Below, piece after piece: positions 8,582-15,398 of a stretch of 50,711 nucleotides of DNA. The notes beneath the pieces are model-generated. The model saw nothing but the letters and a program-made list of their open reading frames with translations, had not been told where the DNA came from and did not search any database. The stretch's first letter is position 1, and every line of letters starts with the position of its first letter. This stretch comes from Nanobdellota archaeon (lineage in GTDB: Archaea; Nanoarchaeota; Nanoarchaeia; Woesearchaeales; GW2011-AR9). The position numbers were made by a program, and so were the translations under genes. Location of the stretch: assembly GCA_002687775.1 (NCBI GenBank), contig NZBF01000016.1, positions 1-50,711 on the forward strand, read 5' to 3'.

Positions 8582-9471
8582 CCAATAATTAAGTTCACAA
8601 TAGTATTCACATGATCAGAACTTAACGCGAAACCGACACCTTCAAACCCAGCTAATTTTAACGTGTTAACTCCAATGACATCTCCACTTGCGTCAATCAA
8701 CGGACCACCAGAATTTCCAGGATTGATTGGGACATCAATTTGAATGTAGGTATTTCCTTTCTCATCATTACGATTAGTAGCAGAAACTATTCCCTGCGTG
8801 ACACTAAAATCTAAACCACCGGGGTTACCAATAGCAATGACACGTTCTCCAACACGAGTTTGATGTGAACTACCAAAGTTTAACCAGTTATATCCGGCGT
8901 CAACTTTTAATACAGCGATATCTGCATTTTCATTCCATCCAACAATTTGAATGTCATATTGTTCGCCGTCATGCGTGACGATTACACCACTTGACGCGTC
9001 TTCAATAACGTGGTAATTGGTAACAATGTGACCATCCCTGTTAATGAAAAAACCGCTTCCTGTTCCAGTGTTTGTTTGAACACTCACCACACTTTGCACA
9101 GTTAGTTCGATAACGTCCGAGAAATCTTGGTAGCCAACTTCCAATGTTGAAATTGTTTTTTCAATGTCAGCAGCTTGTTCTTTACTTTCTTGACGAGCAG
9201 ATTCCAATCTGCCAGATAATCCTTCAATATCTTTCTCCAATGATGTGTTTAATTGTGCTAATCCTTCTTTAAGCGATTTACCTTCTTCTTCAAGTTGGCC
9301 GAAATTTCTCTGCACTTGGTTTCTTAATTGTGAAAGTTCACTGGCTAATATTGAAATATCTGAATTAATTTGGTAGGCTTGATAATTTTGATAACCAATT
9401 AAACCGGCAATTATTATAAGGAATATTACTGCATACAATGCATGTTGACTAATTTCCTTCTTTGATTCCAT
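8578..9471 (-). CDS. Membrane-anchored trypsin-like serine protease (DegP/HtrA-like, no PDZ)
   Basis: A 297-aa protein: one N-terminal transmembrane helix (about residues 11-26), a long coiled coil (about 30-120, Leu/Glu/Lys-rich heptads), then a chymotrypsin-fold protease. The triad is His in TNYHVIED, Asp in NENADIAVLKV and Ser in NPGNSGGPL. HtrA proteins degrade or chaperone misfolded extracytoplasmic proteins; here no PDZ domain follows, so substrate recognition may rest with the coiled coil. Topology suggests the protease lies outside the cell membrane. A TATA box (TTTTATATA, 9500-9492) lies about 25 nt before the ATG. Confidence 0.9.
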   Translation of the reverse strand: MESKKEISQHALYAVIFLIIIAGLIGYQNYQAYQINSDISILASELSQLRNQVQRNFGQLEEEGKSLKEGLAQLNTSLEKDIEGLSGRLESARQESKEQAADIEKTISTLEVGYQDFSDVIELTVQSVVSVQTNTGTGSGFFINRDGHIVTNYHVIEDASSGVIVTHDGEQYDIQIVGWNENADIAVLKVDAGYNWLNFGSSHQTRVGERVIAIGNPGGLDFSVTQGIVSATNRNDEKGNTYIQIDVPINPGNSGGPLIDASGDVIGVNTLKLAGFEGVGFALSSDHVNTIVNLIIG

Positions 9472-9513
9472 ACTGCAATGAATGTTTTTTGGTATATAAA
9501 ATTAAGTGTTACT

Positions 9514-9624
9514 ATGAGCACCAGCGCCCTGACGAAGTCGAGCCGCCTGAGTGCCTACCCACACAAGCGTAGTGAGTGTATCTGCTTTCACACTAAGCCT
9601 TAAGCGGCGTGCCCTGGTGCTCAT
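9514..9624 (-). ncRNA. Putative structured RNA, copy 1 of a two-member family
   Basis: ATGAGCACCAG (9514-9524) pairs perfectly with CTGGTGCTCAT (9614-9624), closing a 111-nt element. Read on the minus strand, the order is closing stem, GGCAC, a GCCGC/GCGGC stem with inner hairpins, then CTCGAC-TTC-GTCAGGGCG, then the stem. The blocks GCACG, CTCGAC and GTCAGGGCGC recur in the same order in 15291-15392. The strand is chosen from that match. TATA-like sequences exist on both sides but also serve the flanking genes. It is not tRNA, 5S rRNA or a recognisable C/D or H/ACA guide. Confidence 0.55.
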
Positions 9625-9670
9625 TAAAATTACAGATTATTTTTTAAAGTACGTTGATTATTTCCATTCT

Positions 9671-10615
9671 ATGATAATCCTTGGAGTTGAAACAACTGCG
9701 CACACATTTGGAGTTGGTATAGTAAATAACAAAGGAACAGTATTAGCCAATGAACTTGATATTTTTACGTCTGCTGAACATGGAATGATTCCTGAGGAAA
9801 TTGTCGAACATCATAAAGAAGTTGCTGAGAAGGTACTTTCTGATGCTCTAAAAGTAGCTTCTGTAACATGGGAAGACATTGATTACATTTCTTACTCAGC
9901 AGGTCCAGGATTAGATCCTGCATTGTGGACTGGATATCATATTGCAAAAAAATGGGCTGAGGAAAATGGAAAAAAATTGATTGGAGTCAATCATCCAGCT
10001 GCACATTTAAGCATTGGGAAAGTTCTGCATAACTTGAAAGACCCGTGCTATCTTTACGTTTCCGGTGTGAATACGCAGATAATTGTTGAAGATTCAACAT
10101 ACAAAGTTATCGGTGAAACTCTTGATTTAGGATTAGGTAACATGCTTGATAAATTTGGTCGTATTATCGGACTAGGATTTCCTGCAGGTCCTGACATTGA
10201 GAAATTAGCTGCACAGGGAAGTTACGTAGAATTACCATATGTCGTGAAAGGAATGGATACATCATTCTCTGGAATTTTAACAAGAGCCATGCAATTGTTT
10301 GAGAAAGGTGCGTCTAAGGAAGACCTTTGCTATTCTGTCCAGGAAACTTGTTTCGCCATGCTCACTGAAGTTGTCGAGCGCGCAATGGCGCATGCAGGAA
10401 AGAAAGAATTGTTATTGGTAGGAGGAGTAGGGGCAAATCAACGTTTCTGTGAGATGCTTACCATAATGTGTAAAGAAAGAGACGCAACTTTTTACAAAGT
10501 TCCCATGAAGTTAGCAAGAGATAACGGTGCGATGATCGCCTGGGAAGGTTACTTGCGTAAGGATTCTTCAGGAGACATTGAAGTAAATCCGCATTGGAGA
10601 ATTGATGAGATATGA
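9671..10615 (+). CDS. kae1: Kae1, tRNA N6-threonylcarbamoyladenosine transferase subunit
   Basis: A 314-aa Kae1/OSGEP protein, the catalytic subunit of KEOPS, which transfers the threonylcarbamoyl group to A37 of ANN-decoding tRNAs. It has the ASKHA-fold pattern IILGVETTAHTFGVGIV at the N-terminus, the metal-binding HPAAH (H-x3-H; about residues 115-119), GPGLDPALWTG, and LLLVGGVGANQRFC near the end. The start at 9671 is chosen because the protein begins there, with a TATA box (TTTTTTAAAG, 9640) about 25 nt upstream; an earlier in-frame start would run through the structured element. The Bud32 kinase is not fused. It overlaps the next gene by 4 nt. Confidence 0.95.
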   Translation: MIILGVETTAHTFGVGIVNNKGTVLANELDIFTSAEHGMIPEEIVEHHKEVAEKVLSDALKVASVTWEDIDYISYSAGPGLDPALWTGYHIAKKWAEENGKKLIGVNHPAAHLSIGKVLHNLKDPCYLYVSGVNTQIIVEDSTYKVIGETLDLGLGNMLDKFGRIIGLGFPAGPDIEKLAAQGSYVELPYVVKGMDTSFSGILTRAMQLFEKGASKEDLCYSVQETCFAMLTEVVERAMAHAGKKELLLVGGVGANQRFCEMLTIMCKERDATFYKVPMKLARDNGAMIAWEGYLRKDSSGDIEVNPHWRIDEI

Positions 10616-11109
10616 TCAGAGAAGCTCGTGTTAAAGATGCTGGAAGAATTTGTGATTTAGTTAAACAAAGAACCGTTCCGCGTGAAGGATCTGAATTAGG
10701 GTTCGTGGAATATCCTGAACATTCAGCACAGTGGTATGAAGAAAGAATTAATCATTTCACTGTTGTAGAAATAGATAATGCTGTGGAAGCTTTTGTCTCC
10801 GTTTACAATCATGATTCTTTGAACCGATTTGAGAATGATGAAATTGTTAATTGGATTAAGCAAAATGTGGAACCACCATTTTCTTACTTTGATCAATTAG
10901 CAGTTGACAAACAATTTGAGGGATGTGATTTTGGTAAATCATTATTACAATATGCTGTCGTAAGAGTTAATAAAGTAGTTGGGGCGGTTGCACATGCACC
11001 GAAAAGAAATGAATTACCAATAAGAATGATTGAAAAACTTGGATTTCAGTTACAAGAAGAAATTGAAGTTTATGATGGACTTACTTTTGGAATTTATGTG
11101 ATAAATTGA
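10612..11109 (+). CDS. GNAT-like N-acetyltransferase
   Basis: A 165-aa protein with a GNAT layout: N-terminal MIREARVKDAGRICDLVKQ, a central DQLAVDKQFEGCDFGKSLL where the acetyl-CoA pyrophosphate loop (Q/RxxGxG/A) is expected, and KRNELPIRMIEKLGFQLQEE as motif B. The loop is FEGCDFG, slightly off consensus. It overlaps kae1 by 4 nt (ATGA), so the two are translationally coupled; a link to ribosomal protein or tRNA acetylation is conceivable but unproved. Confidence 0.7.
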   Translation: MIREARVKDAGRICDLVKQRTVPREGSELGFVEYPEHSAQWYEERINHFTVVEIDNAVEAFVSVYNHDSLNRFENDEIVNWIKQNVEPPFSYFDQLAVDKQFEGCDFGKSLLQYAVVRVNKVVGAVAHAPKRNELPIRMIEKLGFQLQEEIEVYDGLTFGIYVIN

Positions 11110-11115
11110 TGAAAT

Positions 11116-11451
11116 TTAATTAGCTTTCCACGACGCAAGTTTGTTATACATTTGTTGTAATGATTCCGAAAGGTCCTCAACTGGTACTATCCGTGCAGCG
11201 AAAGTTGGCGTTTCAGTTCCATTCTTAACGATACCCACTAATCCAAAACCAATTCCTGAACTTAACAAATTAACCTGAATTCTTCGTTCTGCATCTTCAT
11301 GTTGCCTGTATAAATGAGCTACCGGTTCACCATTGGCAGCAGCATAATTGAGTTGCTTTTCCTCTGCAAATCCTCGAAGAATAGGATCAACCTCTTCCAT
11401 TGTCACCGGTTTTGTATACACAGTGTTTCCATATTTTGTTTCGTTTTCCAT
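11116..11451 (-). CDS. Hypothetical protein
   Basis: A 111-aa soluble protein I do not recognise. It begins MENETKYGNTVYTKPVTMEE and has no Cys, membrane helix or clear motif; residues 60-85 (LLSSGIGFGLVGIVKNG) look like a beta-hairpin core. The start is set at 11451 because CTATATAAAG lies about 30 nt upstream; a longer open frame continues into that promoter and beyond but is not needed. Divergent from nnrE. Confidence 0.6.
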   Translation of the reverse strand: MENETKYGNTVYTKPVTMEEVDPILRGFAEEKQLNYAAANGEPVAHLYRQHEDAERRIQVNLLSSGIGFGLVGIVKNGTETPTFAARIVPVEDLSESLQQMYNKLASWKAN

Positions 11452-11538
11452 CACAGCAGCAAAAATTCTCTCTTTATATAGGTTTCTATTTCCTACTTTT
11501 ATGAAAAATTTTATAAAAAAAGAACGAATGAGGTATGT

Positions 11539-12126
11539 ATGATTACAGTTAACGAAATGAAAGCATTGGAAAATCAAGCAGTAGCTAATGGAATTTCTAA
11601 ACTTGAATTAATGGAACGTGCCGGAGATGCCATTTCAGAAGAATTACGAGGGTTTGATAAGATTTTGTTTATCTGTTACCATGGTAACAATGGTGGAGAT
11701 GGATTTAACGCTGCAAAGAAATTAATTGAGACAAATGAAGTTGATGTTTTCTTTATTGGGAAAGAAGAAAAATTGAAAAAGGAAGCAAGACAAAATTTTA
11801 ACACATTAAAAAATATTGAACAAGAAACTGGCAAGGAAATATTTCTACGGAAGAAGTTAGATGAAGATCAGTATGATGTTATTGTTGATTGCATCTTAGG
11901 TATTGGTGTGAAAGGCGAATTGAAAGAACCGATTTTGTCTGCTATTAACTTAATTAACCGTGCTAAGTTTGTTGTAAGTGTTGATGTTCCTACTGGTATT
12001 AATGCAGACACCGGTGAGAAGCAGAAATTATTTGTATGCCCTGATTTAATTATTACATTGCATGATATCAAGAAGGGACTTGAGAGGTATGAGAAGATTA
12101 CTAAAGTTGTTGATATTGGATTGTGA
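11539..12126 (+). CDS. nnrE: NAD(P)H-hydrate epimerase (YjeF N-terminal domain)
   Basis: A 195-aa protein that epimerises damaged NAD(P)HX so that a dehydratase can repair it. The family pattern is clear: KLELMERAGDAISEEL, the loop CYHGNNGGDGFNAAK (about residues 47-61), VDCILGIGVKGEL and SVDVPTGINADTG. It is a single domain; in many archaea it is fused to the NnrD dehydratase, which is not present here. A TATA box (TTTTATAAAA, 11508) lies about 30 nt before the ATG. It is followed by tRNA-Ser. Confidence 0.92.
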   Translation: MITVNEMKALENQAVANGISKLELMERAGDAISEELRGFDKILFICYHGNNGGDGFNAAKKLIETNEVDVFFIGKEEKLKKEARQNFNTLKNIEQETGKEIFLRKKLDEDQYDVIVDCILGIGVKGELKEPILSAINLINRAKFVVSVDVPTGINADTGEKQKLFVCPDLIITLHDIKKGLERYEKITKVVDIGL

Positions 12127-12188
12127 TAGGAACATTTAAATAGGAATCAACTGACTTTTATTCATTGCCGAGATCGCATAATCTGGTA

Positions 12189-12217
12189 CTGGATGTATTC
12201 GTTTATATTCAGCAGGA
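12189..12217 (+). other. tRNA-Ser intron 1 (D-loop)
   Basis: A 29-nt insertion after G18 G19 in the D-loop. TGGATGTA (12190-12197) pairs with TATATTCA (12204-12211) with two wobbles. The 4-nt exon helix CTGG pairs with GCAG except for one G-G mismatch, leaving 3-nt bulges TAC and GAA. Cutting after the second bulge base gives an 11-nt D-loop. The exact register is uncertain by a base or two. Confidence 0.75.
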
Positions 12218-12235
12218 AATTGCGCAGGACTGGAA

Positions 12236-12249
12236 TATACTCAACAGTT
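12236..12249 (+). other. tRNA-Ser intron 2 (position 37/38)
   Basis: A 14-nt insertion at the canonical archaeal site. Exon CTG(G) (12230-12233) pairs with (A)CAG (12244-12247), with only a 7-nt apical loop, so it is a minimal bulge-helix-loop form rather than a full BHB. Removal closes the CAGGA/TCCTG anticodon stem on a 7-nt loop. Confidence 0.8.
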
Positions 12250-12281
12250 ATCCTGTTGGCTTCGGCCTGTCTGGGTTCAAA

Positions 12282-12356
12282 TCAGTTCTTTCGCCAACTG
12301 GGAGCGAAGTGTGGCATTCGCTGCGCTCAACCCCACATGTGAAAGAAGTGTGAAAG
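12282..12356 (+). other. tRNA-Ser intron 3 (T-loop, 59/60)
   Basis: A 75-nt insertion. Exon TTCA pairs with intron TGAA (12350-12353) as the 4-bp central helix; bulges are AAT and AGT (3 nt each); the intron stem CAGTTCTTTC (12283-12292) pairs with GAAAGAAGTG (12340-12349) with one mismatch. This is a strict BHB. Cutting after the second base of each bulge restores TTCAAAT-CCCAG exactly. Confidence 0.92.
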
Positions 12357-12416
12357 TCCCAGTCTCGGCGTTTTTATTTTCATAACGTTTAAAAAAAACT
12401 TCCTAATATCACTTTC

Positions 12417-13424
12417 ATGGAGGAATCCAATTGCATTGATGATGTTGCGCGTAATTTATTCTACATTTTATCGAGTGAAAAGAGAGCAGTTACTTTTCTG
12501 CATGCACTTACTGAAAAACCACGTTCACGGGCTCAAATATTTCGAGAAGTAAACAAGTCACTTCCCCTGCTTCCTAAAGAATTCTACCCATCACCACAAT
12601 CAATAGGTTCATTACTTGTAACTTTGGAAAAAAAGACCGGAATATTTGTCGATGTTGTGAATATACCTGGCCAACATAAAGGAAAGCAAACGAATGTTCC
12701 TCATTATTCACACTCGGCTTTCGGCGCGGCTGTCGGACCGTTCTTAGCATTTGGACTTGAGGTAGCATTAGAATTGGAAGTTTCTCTGAGTGGAATCTTT
12801 GGCGATTCTTCAGGCAATACACAGAAAAAAACCGCTGAAAATCGTATTACACTTCTTTCACGATTATATGAAGATGGCGAGTTGCATATCAGAGATGTTC
12901 AAAATGAACTTGGTCTGAAATTGGGATATGCCCTGCGACATTGCAAACAATTACGAGATCATGACTTAGCTTCTATTCGTTCCGCTCGTTTGGAGGGGGA
13001 CGATCGAAGAAAATCTTACTTTGTTTCTTCAAGACCTAACGGACATATCGCCGAATCTATCCCTAATATGGTAAGTGCGCGAATAATGCAAAAATTTGTT
13101 GACCATTTCAGTTTACATGATGTTGGTGACTACGTTGAACGAGGAACATTTTTTGCATTCAGTGGAGCACCAAAATGTTCACGTAGCCAAGTACCAATGA
13201 TGCGTTACTTAGTTGAACACGGATTTATGGAAGTTCATTCCAATAATACCGCTAGAATACAATTATCCAGTAAAGGGAGAGAAGTTGTTGAACAACTCAT
13301 TTATCCCATACAAGATGCTCTAGGGGGAGACGGAGAAAGCCAAGCATTAATTCTTGACTACGCTAAACAACATAAGAAGCATCCAAAGAAGAGTGTCTAT
13401 AAAATAGCAAGAAGTCTCAACTAA
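12417..13424 (+). CDS. Winged-helix/HTH transcription regulator-like protein
   Basis: A 335-aa protein with what look like three winged-helix units: residues about 15-85 (HALTEKPRSRAQIFREVN, then SPQSIGSLLVTLEKKTGIF), about 140-205 (LYEDGELHIRDVQNELGLK, YALRHCKQLRDHDLA) and about 240-295 (KCSRSQVPMMRYLVEHGFM, TARIQLSSKGREVVEQL). This pattern suggests a DNA-binding regulator; ligand and targets are unknown. It has its own TATA box (GTTTAAAAAAAA, 12386) directly after tRNA-Ser. Family name not recognised. Confidence 0.6.
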   Translation: MEESNCIDDVARNLFYILSSEKRAVTFLHALTEKPRSRAQIFREVNKSLPLLPKEFYPSPQSIGSLLVTLEKKTGIFVDVVNIPGQHKGKQTNVPHYSHSAFGAAVGPFLAFGLEVALELEVSLSGIFGDSSGNTQKKTAENRITLLSRLYEDGELHIRDVQNELGLKLGYALRHCKQLRDHDLASIRSARLEGDDRRKSYFVSSRPNGHIAESIPNMVSARIMQKFVDHFSLHDVGDYVERGTFFAFSGAPKCSRSQVPMMRYLVEHGFMEVHSNNTARIQLSSKGREVVEQLIYPIQDALGGDGESQALILDYAKQHKKHPKKSVYKIARSLN

Positions 13425-13454
13425 ATTTATAAGCAGTAAAAGAATTCTTAGTAT

Positions 13455-14678
13455 ATGTTGAAAGAAGTATTATCTGAAATAAAACCGACAAAGAAGGAAG
13501 AAGCAGACTTTAAGAGAGTGACAACATCATTTCTCAAGAAGTTAAATGCAAAATTGAAAGATGCAAAAGCTATCATTGGCGGAAGTGGTGCAAAAGGGAC
13601 ATGGTTGAAAGGAGCACACGATGTAGACATTTTTGTTGTGTTCAATTATAAAAAGTTCTCAACGAAATCAAGTGAATTAAGTGATATTCTTGATCCAGTC
13701 ATGAAAAAATGTTTTCCAAAACACAAACGAGTGCATGGTAGTCGTGATTATTTCCAAATAACTTACCAGAATTTTGATTTTGAAGTTGTTCCCATTCTCA
13801 ACATTAGCAAAGCAGAGCAGGCAAAAAATATCACAGACATTTCACCACTGCATGTAAAGTGGGTAAAAAAACAAAAACGGAATGATGATATGAGGTTAGC
13901 AAAACATTTTGCAAGAGCTATCGGTGTGTATGGAGCTGAGAGTTACATAAGCGGCTTCTCAGGGTATGTCTTAGAAATTCTTATTGGTTACTATGGTTCA
14001 TTTGAAAAGTTCCTTAAAGCTGCCTCTAGCTGGGAGAGTGGATTAATTATTGATGTTGAAAATTACTACAAGAAAAAAAAAGTCATGTTAGAATTGAATC
14101 AATCAAAATTACAATCACCCATTACAGTCATTGATCCTGTTGACAAATCTCGAAATGCTGCTGCTGCATTATCTGCTGAGAAATTTACATTTTTAAGAAC
14201 AGCCGCAAATGAATTTGTAAAAAATCCAAGAAAAGAGATATTTACCAAAGAGAGAATTTCATTCAAAGAATTAAAAAAGTTGAACACTAATATTGTATAC
14301 CTAGAAATTCAACCATTATCAGGCAAGCGAGACGTTGTTGGAAGTAAATTATTGAAAGCGTTTGAATTCATGAAAAAAGAACTTAACGAATTTGGATTAC
14401 TTGATTCTGGATGGGAATTTGACGGGAAAGCCTTAGTGTATTTCTCATTACAAAGGAAACTTCTTGAACCCTCATTTGTGCGGGAAGGGCCACCTACTAA
14501 ACTTGATCATGCAACACAGAATTTTAAAAGAAAAAATAAAGATACGTTCGTAAAAGGAAAGCGTATATATGCAAACATTCAACGAAAACATGTTGAATTA
14601 AAGAAAGCAGTTATAGCATTAGTAAAAGAGAAATATGTCACTGAACGTGTGAAAAAAATAAAAATAACTCTTCTTTAA
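13455..14678 (+). CDS. cca: CCA-adding enzyme (archaeal class I tRNA nucleotidyltransferase)
   Basis: A 407-aa enzyme that adds CCA to tRNA 3' ends from CTP and ATP. The nucleotidyltransferase core has GGSGAKGTWLKGAHDVDIFV (about residues 43-62), with the catalytic Asp pair DVD, and FDFEVVPIL with the third carboxylate. The central and C-terminal archaeal domains follow (EGPPTKLDHATQNF). Neither tRNA in this window encodes CCA, so the enzyme is needed. TATA box ATTTATAAGC is at about 13425. The 3' end overlaps the convergent next gene by 4 nt. Confidence 0.95.
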   Translation: MLKEVLSEIKPTKKEEADFKRVTTSFLKKLNAKLKDAKAIIGGSGAKGTWLKGAHDVDIFVVFNYKKFSTKSSELSDILDPVMKKCFPKHKRVHGSRDYFQITYQNFDFEVVPILNISKAEQAKNITDISPLHVKWVKKQKRNDDMRLAKHFARAIGVYGAESYISGFSGYVLEILIGYYGSFEKFLKAASSWESGLIIDVENYYKKKKVMLELNQSKLQSPITVIDPVDKSRNAAAALSAEKFTFLRTAANEFVKNPRKEIFTKERISFKELKKLNTNIVYLEIQPLSGKRDVVGSKLLKAFEFMKKELNEFGLLDSGWEFDGKALVYFSLQRKLLEPSFVREGPPTKLDHATQNFKRKNKDTFVKGKRIYANIQRKHVELKKAVIALVKEKYVTERVKKIKITLL

Positions 14679-14932
14679 TCTTCCATATATTCTTCAATTT
14701 TGTCAGGAAATTCCGGGAAGAAACTTGACACCATGCGGACATTAAATTTTCTCATTACTTGCTCAAGAGGTTCTCGGTCAACTAGGAAGCGAAATGTCCC
14801 TCTAATAAGTTCATTGACAGAATATTTTTCTTTAGTTAATTCCTGGTACGTTCCTTCATCAAGAATAACCATAAATTTTTGTTCCTGTACAATTACTTCA
14901 TAGGCATCTTCGCCCATTGAATGAATTTCCAT
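14675..14932 (-). CDS. Small hypothetical protein
   Basis: An 85-aa protein starting MEIHSMGEDAYEVIVQEQKF, mixed beta then helical, ending in the acidic FFPEFPDKIEEYMED. There is no Cys, membrane helix or recognised motif. It starts 1 nt after the stop of the gene at 14934-15242 on the same strand, so the two form an operon and may act together. Confidence 0.55.
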   Translation of the reverse strand: MEIHSMGEDAYEVIVQEQKFMVILDEGTYQELTKEKYSVNELIRGTFRFLVDREPLEQVMRKFNVRMVSSFFPEFPDKIEEYMED

Positions 14933-14933
14933 T

Positions 14934-15242
14934 TTAGTAAGAAATTATTTTTGAATCGTCAGATTTATCTTCGTTCTTCTTGTTAACCAGTTGCATGAAA
15001 CCAGAAAAATCCATTGGTTTACCTTCACTTACATTAGGTTCTCTTTCTTGCGATTCTGTACTACTTGCATTTCCAAACATGTCCATCATGTTGGTAGTAT
15101 CGACTGAAGGTTCCTTCTGTTCAACAATTGGTTTATTACTTAGAACAGCACCATTCTTTGTGTGAATTACTTCAGAAAGTACGCGAATTACTCGCTTAAT
15201 ATCATCCAACGTATCATGTTGCGTGTCAATAGTAAGCTTCAT
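14934..15242 (-). CDS. Hypothetical protein with disordered linker
   Basis: A 102-aa protein: a helical N-terminus (KLTIDTQHDTLDDIKRVIRV), a polar, Ser/Glu-rich linker and a C-terminal segment PMDFSGFMQLVNKKNEDK. The start at 15242 is preferred because GTTATAAAC lies about 30 nt upstream; a longer frame from 15317 would run through that promoter and the structured element at 15291. Operon with the 85-aa gene. Function unknown. Confidence 0.5.
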   Translation of the reverse strand: MKLTIDTQHDTLDDIKRVIRVLSEVIHTKNGAVLSNKPIVEQKEPSVDTTNMMDMFGNASSTESQEREPNVSEGKPMDFSGFMQLVNKKNEDKSDDSKIISY

Positions 15243-15290
15243 ATCTTTTAGAATAATTTTATTGTTTATAACTTTTTCTAAGATTGAAAT

Positions 15291-15392
15291 TGTGTATTGG
15301 TGCACGGCGTCTATCATGAGGCCTTACAGTCCTCATCGCCTCGACGACTGGAATTATATGAAATGTTACTGTCGTCAGGGCGCCAATACACA
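15291..15392 (+). ncRNA. Putative structured RNA, copy 2 of a two-member family
   Basis: TGTGTATTGG (15291-15300) pairs perfectly with CCAATACACA (15383-15392), closing a 102-nt element. In order: TGCAC, GGCG, hairpin ATGAGG/CCTCAT, CGCC, then T, CGACGAC...GTCGTC hairpin, AGGGCG. It shares GCACG, CTCGAC and the 12-mer TCGTCAGGGCGC with the minus strand of 9514-9624. TTTATAA at 15265-15271 sits about 25 nt before the stem on the plus strand, a plausible promoter, though it also serves the divergent gene. Transcription direction is inferred. Confidence 0.55.
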
Positions 15393-15398
15393 GAGCAT

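Larger units (their letters stand above)
12167..12370 (+). tRNA. tRNA-Ser(GGA) with three introns
   Basis: Acceptor GCCGAGA pairs with TCTCGGC, with discriminator G (typical of Ser) at 12370. Anticodon GGA is at 12232-12234 in loop CTGGAA, stem CAGGA/TCCTG. A short GGC-TTCG-GCC variable arm makes it type II. The T-arm is CTGGG-TTCAAAT-CCCAG after splicing. Three insertions interrupt it: D-loop 12189-12217 (29 nt), 37/38 12236-12249 (14 nt) and T-loop 59/60 12282-12356 (75 nt). The spliced tRNA is 86 nt. CCA is not encoded. A TATA box (CATTTAAATAGG, 12133) lies about 30 nt upstream and a T-run (12371) follows. Confidence 0.93.

Noticed and set aside
9514..9624. tRNA, 5S rRNA or a coding N-terminus of Kae1
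   Set aside because: No TTCRA T-loop on either strand and no 5S core. An in-frame start at 9551 would extend Kae1 through the element, but the family begins at 9671 with its own TATA box.
11452..11577. N-terminal extension of the hypothetical protein at 11116
   Set aside because: It contains the gene's own TATA box and overlaps the nnrE promoter and start; hydrophobic low-complexity translation.
15243..15317. Longer N-terminus of the 102-aa protein
   Set aside because: It would run through the TATA box at 15265 and into the structured element; the ATG at 15242 has the normal promoter spacing.
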